Below, piece after piece: positions 1 through 5,864 of a stretch of 7,886 nucleotides of DNA. Both the position numbers and the translations under genes were made by a program. The notes under the pieces are model-generated. The model did no database searches, was not told the origin of the DNA, and saw nothing but the letters and a program-made list of their open reading frames with translations. This DNA is from Clostridia bacterium (GTDB lineage Bacteria; Bacillota; Clostridia; Christensenellales; CALWSW01). The first letter of the stretch is position 1; each line of letters begins with the position of its first letter. Location: positions 1 to 7,886 of the forward strand of contig JAHZEH010000017.1 in NCBI GenBank assembly GCA_019421925.1. The letters run 5' to 3'.

Positions 1-1797
1 TCCTCGCCTGTCCTCCCCCCGCTCCCGCATCATGCGCTCAATCTCGTCGTCGTGGTCAAGCATCATGTTTCTGTACCAGCCTGGGAGCTTGGGCAGGAGC
101 TGGTCCAGCCGCAGGGACGTCAGCCTGCCCGCCGTCAGATCGAGCACGTCCACCTTGTGCTGGGAATACTCATGGAGCTGGGAGACGCCGGTCAACGGGG
201 TGATCTCGGGACGGGCCAGACTGACGATGCGGGGATAGTCCCCGTCCGTGCGGTCCACCGCCCTTGTGCCCAGGCCGATGACCAGACGCAGCATGCCGGC
301 GGTCGGATCAATGGCCCTGTTCCACCGGTAGGAGTTGTAGGAGTAGCCCACACCTGCTGCACAGGGCATAAACACCCCCTCAAACACCGACCCGGACACC
401 CGCTGCACCAGGATAGCCATCTGCTCATCCCTGGCGTTCAGGCCCCGGCGGCGGCGGTATTCCAGCGCGGAGTCGTCCATCATGCTGGCGTAGACCTGCC
501 GCACGGCCGACTCAAAGGCCGCCAGCCGCTCCTCCGGCCCCCCGTTATTGACGCAGAAAACCGACTCATACTTGCCCGCGAAGGCATTCCCGAAATCGTC
601 CTCCAGCAGGGAGGAAGAGCGCACGATGATGGGGCTCTGGCCGTAGTACTCCAGCATGCGGCGGAAGCGCTCCCGCACGGCGTCAGGGAATACCCCTGTG
701 AGCAGCGCCTCGTGGAGCTCACGGGCGGCGGTGAAGTACTCCTCCTCCGACTTCTGGCGCAGGCTGAGCTTCCACCAGCCGTTTTGCACCACATAGGTGT
801 AAAACACGTCCGAGCCGATATAGAAGGAGTCGTGGGCCTCCATCTTGCGGTTGAGCCGGGGGAGCTGGTTGTGGACGATCTTGCGGGCGAGCAGCATGCC
901 GCAGGCCTTGCCCCCGATCCGCCCCGAGCCGATCAGCCTGTTTTTGACCGTCAGGTAGTCCTCCGCCTCGAAGTTCCGGGCAATGAGCTCGCAGACGCGG
1001 TTGCCCCTGCCCATGAGCCGCTCCCGCATCTCCCCGCAGAGGGCCTCCCCCCGCTCGCCGCTCTCCACCCGCATCTTGGCGAACAGGAAAAAGCGCTCCC
1101 AGCTGTCCAGATTCTGATCGGAGTGGGTCTGCTCCTCCCGCTCCAGGGCGGTATAAAACCGGCTGACGCTCACGCCGTCCGTCAGGGGGATAAAGTCCTC
1201 GCTCCCCCAGTCGAAGCGGTGGGGCAGGAACATGCTGCCCGAGTAGCGCATCCAAGCCTTGAGGGGATGAAGATACACCTCGCCCTCCCCGGAATAAACC
1301 TCCAGCAGGAGCTGGGTAGTCTCGCGGATGCGGGCGATGGTCTCATAGGAGTGCCTGCCCCGCAGCACGGCAAAATAGGCCACCGTGTCCAGCTCAAAGA
1401 GGTAGGGACAGGTGACCACAAAGAAGTTACCCATCATCAGGTCGGCGGACCAGACGACCTGCAGCTCGGACAGGCTGTCAAACACATAGAAGGCCTCCCG
1501 GCCCGCCCGTGCAATGATCTCATGGACAGCCACCGTAAACTTCTCAAACCCCTCCCGGGGATCCAGATGGCATATCTCCAGCCCCTCCTGGGGCTGGAGC
1601 AGGGGGGGATGATCGGCAAAGCGCATATAGATGAGCTTCCGCCCCTCTGAGAGGGCGGTCCGGGTAAAGGGCTCCAGAAAAAAAGCATACTCCGACAGGC
1701 TGGAGACCTGCCAGACCACGTTGTCCCCCATGCGGATGGAATCCAGCGCCCGGTCCAGGCCGGGGAGGCCGGAGTGGATCTTTTCAAAGGCGGCCAT
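1..1797 (-). CDS. KaiC-like/PEP-synthase ATP-binding fusion protein, 3' end cut by window
   Basis: The start is the ATG directly after the upstream gene's TAG, with a GAGG ribosome site 8 bases before it. The frame stays open for 599 codons to base 1, so the C-terminus lies outside. Residues 5-195 read like a KaiC/RecA-type domain: SGLPGLD at 9-15, a Walker-B-like YVFDSLSEL at 104-112, and a late segment around 154-186. The Walker A loop is missing: the expected place (about 30-37) has VSSLSEY with no GKT/GKS. Residues 285-530 match the ATP-binding domain of PEP synthase and pyruvate phosphate dikinase: IGGKACGM (294-301), IVRSSSLLEDDFGNAFAGKY (391-410), LVQRVSG (463-469) and LRLVIGLGTRAVDR (503-516). 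The phosphohistidine and PEP/pyruvate-barrel domains are not in the visible part. From memory, clostridial proteins of this architecture are about 850 residues and annotated only as PEP/pyruvate-binding. It is the last visible gene of the dpaL cluster. Domain identity is good; enzymatic function is unknown, and calling it PEP synthase would overreach. Confidence 0.85.
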   Translation of the reverse strand, partial: MAAFEKIHSGLPGLDRALDSIRMGDNVVWQVSSLSEYAFFLEPFTRTALSEGRKLIYMRFADHPPLLQPQEGLEICHLDPREGFEKFTVAVHEIIARAGREAFYVFDSLSELQVVWSADLMMGNFFVVTCPYLFELDTVAYFAVLRGRHSYETIARIRETTQLLLEVYSGEGEVYLHPLKAWMRYSGSMFLPHRFDWGSEDFIPLTDGVSVSRFYTALEREEQTHSDQNLDSWERFFLFAKMRVESGERGEALCGEMRERLMGRGNRVCELIARNFEAEDYLTVKNRLIGSGRIGGKACGMLLARKIVHNQLPRLNRKMEAHDSFYIGSDVFYTYVVQNGWWKLSLRQKSEEEYFTAARELHEALLTGVFPDAVRERFRRMLEYYGQSPIIVRSSSLLEDDFGNAFAGKYESVFCVNNGGPEERLAAFESAVRQVYASMMDDSALEYRRRRGLNARDEQMAILVQRVSGSVFEGVFMPCAAGVGYSYNSYRWNRAIDPTAGMLRLVIGLGTRAVDRTDGDYPRIVSLARPEITPLTGVSQLHEYSQHKVDVLDLTAGRLTSLRLDQLLPKLPGWYRNMMLDHDDEIERMMRERGEDRRG

Positions 1798-2280
1798 CTA
1801 TTCGTCCTCGTTTCTCTTGCCGGATATGGAGGTAATGCGGATGCGCAGGATACTCACAGCGGGCAGATACCGCCTGATAACCTCCTCCGTCCGCCGCTCT
1901 CCCGGCGCCTGGGCGGCGCAGAGCTGCCGCAGCCTCCTTCGCTTTTCCTCCCCGTCCGTGAGCACCTCTCCGATCCCCGTGCACAGGGCGGAGCGGTAGT
2001 GGGTGATGAACCGGGAGGGCGCCGCCTCCACATCCACCGCCACCACAAAAGAAACCCGGGGATTGGCTGCCAGAAACTCCAGTTTGCGGCCCCGGACAAA
2101 GCAGTGGCAGTAGAGGGCGTTCTCCTCCCCGTCATAGACGTAGTTGAGAGGCACCCCATAGGGCTCCCCCTGGGGGGAGGCCAGGGAGAGCACGCCGATT
2201 TTTCCCTCCCGCAGGACCTGACGGGCCTCCTCCTCATCTGTGCTCCGCCGGGGTTTGTGGACAGAGGGGGCCTGGCTCAT
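1798..2280 (-). CDS. Pyridoxamine 5'-phosphate oxidase-like (NimA-type) FMN-binding protein
   Basis: This is a complete 160-residue protein of the FMN-binding split-barrel superfamily, closest in pattern to the NimA / pyridoxamine 5'-phosphate oxidase-related group. Visible family features are a helix followed by GKIGVLSLAS (26-35), EPYGVPLNYVYDG (39-51), LYCHC-x3-GRKLEFL (57-70), NPRVSFVV (73-80), FITHYRSALCTGIGEVL (91-107), and a C-terminal IRIRITSISGKR (145-156). Length matches the family (about 150-170). Members bind FMN or a related flavin and reduce small molecules; some reduce nitroimidazoles, but most have no known substrate. There is no signal peptide, so it should be cytosolic. Its ATG overlaps the dpaL stop as ATGA, with a GGGGGAG ribosome site inside the end of dpaL, which indicates translational coupling. 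Its TAG abuts the next gene's ATG. A role in handling a product of the dpaL pathway is possible but unproven. Confidence 0.9.
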   Translation of the reverse strand: MSQAPSVHKPRRSTDEEEARQVLREGKIGVLSLASPQGEPYGVPLNYVYDGEENALYCHCFVRGRKLEFLAANPRVSFVVAVDVEAAPSRFITHYRSALCTGIGEVLTDGEEKRRRLRQLCAAQAPGERRTEEVIRRYLPAVSILRIRITSISGKRNEDE

Positions 2281-3485
2281 GCTTTCTCCCCCACGATCCT
2301 GCGGTAGTTCTCGGGGTCTGTATCCCCTTCCGTGCTGACGAGCAGCACCACAGAGCTTTCATCCAAACCCAGAGCCTCCCGGGCGGGCCGGAGCTCCTCC
2401 CTTTGCATGAGGGCGAGGAGGAGGCCCAGAGGCGCGGCCCCCGACTCGCCGGACACCACCGCCCGGTCCTCCCCCAAAGGGCGGGCCAGCGCCCGCATGC
2501 CGCTCTCCGCCGCCTCGTCCGGACAGGCGGCATAGGCATAAGCCCAGTCCCGCAGCACCGGGAATACGTTCAGGCTGGGCTCGGCGCAGTTGAGGCCGGC
2601 CATGATGGTCTGCTGGCTGCCGGTGGCGGGATGGGGCCTGCCGTCCCCCGCCAGCATGGATTCATAGAAGCAGGCCACCTCCCTGGGCTCCACCACCACT
2701 GTTCTGGGGGGCGTACCCATCCGCTTTGCGAAATAACCCAGAATACTGCCCGCAAAGGAGCCCACCCCCGCCTGCAAAAACAGGTGGGTGGGCACAGCGC
2801 CAGCCTCCCGGAGCTGGGCCAGGGCCTCCTCCCCCAGGACGGTATAGCCCTGGGCGATCCAGCCCGGCACCGTCTCATACCCCTCAAAGGCTGTGTCCTG
2901 CACCAGATGCCAGCCCCTCTCCTGCGCCGTTTCAGCAGCCAGCCGGACGGTATCGTCGTAGTGCAGGTCGGTGACAATAACCTCCCTGGCCCCGCACCTC
3001 CTGATGTTCTCCACCCGGCTGGGGGCCGAACCCACAGGCATGTATATGCAGGAGGCACAGCCCAGCTGGCTGGCTGCCCAGGCCACGCCCCGGCCATGAT
3101 TGCCGTCCGTAGCGGTGACAAAGGTGATGTTCTCCAGACAGGCCCTGTACTGGGGGGCCCTCAAATCCTCGAAACGGGCGGAACGGGGATTGAGGCGGAG
3201 TACCCCGCAGGCCACCCGGAACACGGCCATCATCCCCCCCAGCCCTTTGAAGGCGTTGAGCCCAAACCGGGTGGATTCGTCCTTGACGTAGATCCCGGAG
3301 AGGCCCAGCTCTCCGGCCAGCGCCGGCAAGCGGACAAGCGGCGTCTCACAGTAACCCGGCACTGTCTGCATGAACCGGCGGGCCAGCGCGCACTCCTCGT
3401 CGCTGAGAAAGGCGGGAAGTTCCCCTCTCCGCTCCTCTCCGGGGAACAGGACGGCATAACCGTCCGCAGTCTTAACCTGTTTCAT
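2277..3485 (-). CDS. dpaL: Diaminopropionate ammonia-lyase
   Basis: This PLP-dependent fold-type II lyase of 402 residues is close to the roughly 400 of E. coli YgeX/DpaL. The family converts D- or L-2,3-diaminopropionate to pyruvate and two ammonia, and can act on serine. Visible features are PLP lysine K80 in FGLNAFKGLGG (74-84), the acidic residue D127 in TATDGNHGRG (124-133), D197 in LVQDTAFEGYE (194-204), a glycine-rich phosphate loop QAGVGSFAG (238-246), TIMAGLNCAEPS (293-304), SGESGAAPLG (345-354), and the terminal STEGDTDPENYR (384-395). The frame is open upstream to 3587, but the ATG at 3485 is preferred: AAAGGAGAG sits just before it, and the protein then begins like its homologues. 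It is the first gene of a tightly coupled three-gene set and lies 135 bases after the Lrp-family gene, so it may be controlled by that regulator. Active-site residues appear intact. The alternative of a generic threonine dehydratase is unlikely given the DpaL-specific C-terminus. Confidence 0.94.
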   Translation of the reverse strand: MKQVKTADGYAVLFPGEERRGELPAFLSDEECALARRFMQTVPGYCETPLVRLPALAGELGLSGIYVKDESTRFGLNAFKGLGGMMAVFRVACGVLRLNPRSARFEDLRAPQYRACLENITFVTATDGNHGRGVAWAASQLGCASCIYMPVGSAPSRVENIRRCGAREVIVTDLHYDDTVRLAAETAQERGWHLVQDTAFEGYETVPGWIAQGYTVLGEEALAQLREAGAVPTHLFLQAGVGSFAGSILGYFAKRMGTPPRTVVVEPREVACFYESMLAGDGRPHPATGSQQTIMAGLNCAEPSLNVFPVLRDWAYAYAACPDEAAESGMRALARPLGEDRAVVSGESGAAPLGLLLALMQREELRPAREALGLDESSVVLLVSTEGDTDPENYRRIVGEKA

Positions 3486-3620
3486 GGCTCTCCTTTCTGT
3501 GGTCGGGAATGATTCCTGCCGGAGACACGCATTCCCCGTCCCATCGCGGGAACCCCACCGGGGAACGCGGTTGCCCGCCCGCCCCAACGGCCCTGTTTTG
3601 AGGGGGAATTCTCCAGATCC
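3486..3620 (-). promoter_or_regulatory. GC-rich leader between the Lrp gene and dpaL with repeated GGGAA/TTCCC elements
   Basis: This gap contains the dpaL ribosome site (AAAGGAGAG, 3488-3496) but no convincing -35/-10 pair and no stem followed by a T-run. It does hold a perfect 5-bp inverted repeat, GGAAT-G-ATTCC at 3506-3516, and several more GGGAA or TTCCC elements: near 3531-3536, 3548-3552, 3560-3564 and 3603-3609. The short CCCC-acc-style hairpin around 3553-3562 is weak. The simplest reading is that the dpaL set is transcribed through from the Lrp gene, with a possible operator here. This is an inference from motif spacing only. Confidence 0.3.
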
Positions 3621-4064
3621 TTAAAACTCGAGCAGGGGGTCGATCCCCCGGGGCCCGGCATGTGTGGAAAAGACAATCTGGGTGCTGGTGCGGCCGAACC
3701 GCTGGAGCTGCCCGATAAACTGATCCAGCTCCAGCATGCTGGGAAAGGCAACCTTGAGCAGCATGGCGTACTGCCCGGGGACGCAGGAACATTCCAGCAC
3801 CTGCGGACAGGCCTCCACAAAAGGATAGAACTCCGGCTTCTGAGGGGGTTCCACCTCCAGATTGATAAACGCCTGGATGTGGTAGCCCATCAGGAGGGGG
3901 TTGATCTGGGCGTGATATCCCTGAATGATCCCCTCCCGCTCCATCCGCTCAATGCGGGCGGAAACCGCAGGGGACGACAGGAAGGTCTGCTCCGCAATCG
4001 CCTTGAGAGGGGTGCGGGCGTTCAGCCGCAGGATACTGAGGATGCGCCGGTCAATTTGGTCCAT
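3621..4064 (-). CDS. Lrp/AsnC-family transcriptional regulator
   Basis: This complete 147-residue protein is typical of AsnC-sized members of the Lrp family, which are DNA-binding octamers or dimers sensing amino acids. It opens with the classic IDRRILSILRLNART (4-18). The helix-turn-helix spans about 19-48, with recognition-helix sequence LSSPAVSARIERMEREGII (29-47). The RAM ligand-binding domain follows from about 63, with FINLEVEP (66-73), VLECSCVPGQYAMLLKV (89-105) and a C-terminal GRTSTQIVFST (124-134). Many Lrp proteins have Asp after GxY in the RAM motif; here it is Ala (GQYAM, 97-101), so ligand choice may differ. The ATG at 4064 is supported by AAGGAG at 4074-4079. It lies between two ammonia-lyase genes, dpaL downstream and aspA divergent, which makes it the likely regulator of one or both and probably of itself. 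Confidence 0.93.
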   Translation of the reverse strand: MDQIDRRILSILRLNARTPLKAIAEQTFLSSPAVSARIERMEREGIIQGYHAQINPLLMGYHIQAFINLEVEPPQKPEFYPFVEACPQVLECSCVPGQYAMLLKVAFPSMLELDQFIGQLQRFGRTSTQIVFSTHAGPRGIDPLLEF

Positions 4065-4104
4065 CGCTGCCCTCTCCTTCCATTCTTCCCATTAATATGC
4101 TAAC

Positions 4105-4133
4105 ATTTTAAGCCCTTTTCACCCGCGTTACAA
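4105..4133 (-). promoter_or_regulatory. Candidate sigma-A promoter for the Lrp-family gene
   Basis: On the minus strand the sequence reads TTGTAA (4133-4128), a 17-base spacer, then TAAAAT (4110-4105). The -10 box matches the consensus at 5 of 6 positions and the -35 at 4 of 6, with ideal spacing. Transcription would start near 4098, leaving a leader of about 33 bases that carries the AAGGAG ribosome site. It lies in an AT-rich pocket of an otherwise GC-rich window. Confidence 0.65.
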
Positions 4134-4157
4134 GGCAAACCCACTTCACAATCGAAA

Positions 4158-4183
4158 GAATTTGAGTCCAACAACTCTGATTC
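4158..4183. promoter_or_regulatory. Imperfect 26-base inverted repeat, candidate Lrp operator
   Basis: The left arm GAATTTGAGT (4158-4167) and right arm ACTCTGATTC (4174-4183) are complementary at 8 of 10 positions around a 6-base spacer. The outer GAAT/ATTC half-sites resemble those recognised by Lrp-family dimers. It lies between the Lrp-gene promoter and the aspA start, about 25 bases upstream of the -35 of the Lrp-gene promoter, where one site could control both divergent genes. Binding is inferred, not shown. Confidence 0.4.
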
Positions 4184-4235
4184 CAAATATCCTCCGGCCA
4201 ATTTTGCCATTTATTTCGGAACTTGCCTCTCCATC

Positions 4236-4265
4236 TTTACGCCGGGCGCCGGCCTGTGCTACCCT
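4236..4265 (+). promoter_or_regulatory. Weak candidate promoter for aspA with an extended -10
   Basis: TTTACG (4236-4241) and TACCCT (4260-4265) are 18 bases apart, and the second is preceded by TG one base away (4257-4258), as in extended -10 promoters. The -10 hexamer itself matches only 3 of 6. A perfect GCCGG-GCG-CCGGC inverted repeat (4241-4253) fills the first part of the spacer and could be an operator or chance in GC-rich DNA. A start near 4272 would give a leader of about 50 bases. Confidence 0.3.
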
Positions 4266-4306
4266 TCATCCATTGCATGAATCAATCAGTGGAGAGACAG
4301 CCAAAT

Positions 4307-4313
4307 AAGGAGG
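4307..4313 (+). promoter_or_regulatory. Ribosome binding site fixing the aspA start
   Basis: AAGGAGG stands 8 bases before the ATG at 4322. The reading frame is open back to 4223, but the extra 33 codons do not resemble aspartase and no comparable site precedes the upstream ATG. This site therefore decides the start. Confidence 0.85.
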
Positions 4314-4321
4314 CCATCACA

Positions 4322-5701
4322 ATGAGCACCAGAATGGAGAGCGATTCCATCGGAACCCTGAAAATCGACGCACACGCCTATTACGGCGTACAGACGGAGC
4401 GGGCCCGGCAAAATTTCCCCATCACCGGCAGGCCCCTGCACCCCCGCTTCATCCATAGCCTCGTCCAGGTTAAGAAAGCGGCCTGCGCCGCCAATCTGGC
4501 CGCCGGTTCCCTGCCCGCTCACAAGGCTTCCGCCATTCTGGCGGCCTGCGACGAGATCCTCGCCGGAGGCCTGCGCGGCGCTTTCGTGGTAGATGCCATC
4601 CAGGGCGGGGCGGGCACCTCGGCCAATATGAACGCCAACGAGGTCATCGCCAACCGGGCCATCGAACTGCTCGGGGGCACCAAAGGGGACTACTCCCTCA
4701 TCCACCCCAACGACGACGTGAATATGGCCCAGTCCACCAACGACGTCATCCCCACCGCCGGCAGGATCACCGCCCTGGACCTTCTCGCCCCCCTGCTCCA
4801 TGAACTGGGCCGTCTGCGGGCAGAGCTGGGCAAAAAGTCTCAGGAGTTTGCGGGCGTACTCAAAATGGGGAGGACCCAGCTCCAGGACGCGGTACCCATG
4901 CGCCTGGGCCAGTCCTTCCGGGCCTGCGCCTCCATGCTGGGCCGGGACACAGGCCGCCTGCAGCGGGCACGCGCCGGTCTCTGGCCGGTTAACCTCTCAG
5001 GCACAGCCATCGGAACCTGCATCAACACCACCGAAGGCTACCGCCAAGGTGTTGTGCCCATACTGGCCAAGCTCACCGGCCTCCCCCTGCGCAAAGCGGA
5101 CAACCTCATCGACACCACCCAGAACCTGGACTGTTTTGTTGCCCTCTCAGGGGCTCTCAAAACCTGCGCGCTGGATCTTTCCAAGATGTGTAATGACCTG
5201 CGCCTGCTCTCCAGCGGCCCCACCGCCGGGCTGGGGGAGATCAACCTGCCGCCCTGTCAGAACGGCTCCTCCATCATGCCGGGCAAGATCAACCCGGTCA
5301 TTCCCGAGGCGGTCAATCAGGTGGCCTTTGCCGTCATGGGCAACGACCTGACCATCATGCAGGCCGCCGGGGCGGGGCAGTTGGAGCTCAACGCTTTTGA
5401 ACCCGTGCTCTTTGACCGGCTGTTCGACTCCCTGGACTCCCTGCGCGCCGCCATCTCCATCCTGACCGACCGCTGCATCCGCGGCATCACGGCAAACCCC
5501 CGCCACTGCCGGGCTCAGGTGGATCGCTCCGCCGGGCTTGCCACAGCTTTGTGCCCGGCCCTGGGATACAGGCGCTCGGCCGAAGTGGCCAAATACGCCC
5601 TGCGCACCGGCTCCACCATCCGGGAGGCTGTACTCGCCCAGGGCCTGCTGCCCCCCGAGCAGCTTGACGCACTTCTCACCCCCGCTCTGCTCTGCCGGTA
5701 A
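4322..5701 (+). CDS. aspA: Aspartate ammonia-lyase (aspartase)
   Basis: This 459-residue cytosolic enzyme converts L-aspartate to fumarate and ammonia; family members are about 460-480 residues and form tetramers. Signatures of the aspartase/fumarase superfamily occur in order: YYGVQTERA (20-28), GGAGTSANMNANEVIANRAIE (95-115), QSTNDVIPTAGR (137-148), the GTAIGT substrate loop (227-232), and the catalytic flexible loop GSSIMPGKINPVIPEAVNQV (315-334), whose second serine (S317) is the expected general base. TSANMNANEV, rather than fumarase's TxTNMNxNEV, and NPVIPE, rather than NPTQCE, point to aspartase over fumarase. The catalytic residues look intact. The gene is divergent from the Lrp-family regulator and is followed by a 163-base gap with no clear stem-loop terminator. 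It is probably monocistronic or weakly linked to the ATPase downstream. Control by the adjacent Lrp protein is inferred from position. Confidence 0.95.
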   Translation: MSTRMESDSIGTLKIDAHAYYGVQTERARQNFPITGRPLHPRFIHSLVQVKKAACAANLAAGSLPAHKASAILAACDEILAGGLRGAFVVDAIQGGAGTSANMNANEVIANRAIELLGGTKGDYSLIHPNDDVNMAQSTNDVIPTAGRITALDLLAPLLHELGRLRAELGKKSQEFAGVLKMGRTQLQDAVPMRLGQSFRACASMLGRDTGRLQRARAGLWPVNLSGTAIGTCINTTEGYRQGVVPILAKLTGLPLRKADNLIDTTQNLDCFVALSGALKTCALDLSKMCNDLRLLSSGPTAGLGEINLPPCQNGSSIMPGKINPVIPEAVNQVAFAVMGNDLTIMQAAGAGQLELNAFEPVLFDRLFDSLDSLRAAISILTDRCIRGITANPRHCRAQVDRSAGLATALCPALGYRRSAEVAKYALRTGSTIREAVLAQGLLPPEQLDALLTPALLCR

Positions 5702-5774
5702 CCCTGGGAGCCCTCTGTACACAAATCGGGAAAAAGGTAAATCTACAGTTAATTTTAAGAAAAAATTGCTTCTT

Positions 5775-5786
5775 TTCCACATGGAA
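5775..5786. repeat. Short inverted repeat in the -35/-10 spacer region of the ATPase gene
   Basis: TTCCA-CA-TGGAA is a perfect 5-bp inverted repeat ending 5 bases before a TATACT box. In that position it could be a repressor or activator site for the downstream ATPase, but its length allows chance occurrence. Confidence 0.3.
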
Positions 5787-5791
5787 TCCTG

Positions 5792-5797
5792 TATACT
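5792..5797 (+). promoter_or_regulatory. Candidate -10 box for the P-type ATPase gene
   Basis: TATACT matches the sigma-A -10 consensus at 5 of 6 positions and lies in the AT-rich part of the gap. No good -35 hexamer stands 16-18 bases upstream; the nearest, TTGCTT (5766-5771), is 20 bases away. Such a weak -35 would suit a promoter that needs an activator. Transcription would begin near 5804. Confidence 0.5.
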
Positions 5798-5802
5798 AGA
5801 TG

Positions 5803-5835
5803 TGTTCCGCACCACGCCCCAGACTCCGCGGAACA
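5803..5835 (+). promoter_or_regulatory. 8-bp perfect inverted repeat in the leader of the ATPase gene
   Basis: TGTTCCGC (5803-5810) and GCGGAACA (5828-5835) are exact reverse complements separated by 17 bases. The left arm falls at the expected transcription start and the right arm ends 29 bases before the GTG. It could be a two-half-site operator blocking the promoter, or an RNA hairpin in the 5' leader. No T-run follows, so it is not an intrinsic terminator. Confidence 0.5.
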
Positions 5836-5852
5836 ATCGTCATGAAACGGAG

Positions 5853-5858
5853 AGAGGA
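5853..5858 (+). promoter_or_regulatory. Ribosome binding site supporting a GTG start for the ATPase
   Basis: AGAGGA lies 6 bases before GTG at 5865. No in-frame ATG occurs nearby before the conserved GLSAAQVEQR segment (26-35), so GTG is the best start. Confidence 0.7.
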
Positions 5859-5864
5859 TTCCCA

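Noticed and set aside
52..1650. A 532-codon open frame on the plus strand
   Set aside because: It lies fully antisense to the fusion-protein gene. The minus-strand product has clear family motifs, while this translation is rich in His, Gly, Pro, Leu and Val with no recognisable domain. It is a by-product of GC-rich codon bias.
2403..3512. A 369-codon open frame on the plus strand
   Set aside because: It is antisense to dpaL, with low-complexity composition and no convincing ribosome site, whereas dpaL has an intact active site.
3486..3587. An N-terminal extension of dpaL by 34 codons
   Set aside because: The extension does not resemble DpaL proteins, and the AAAGGAGAG ribosome site directly supports the ATG at 3485.
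5702..5770. A possible terminator after aspA
   Set aside because: The region has A-rich and T-rich runs but no GC-rich stem directly before a T-run, so it does not meet the pattern of an intrinsic terminator.
5147..5836. A 229-codon open frame on the minus strand
   Set aside because: It is antisense to the end of aspA and runs through the ATPase promoter region. Its composition is that of an antisense shadow with no family motif.
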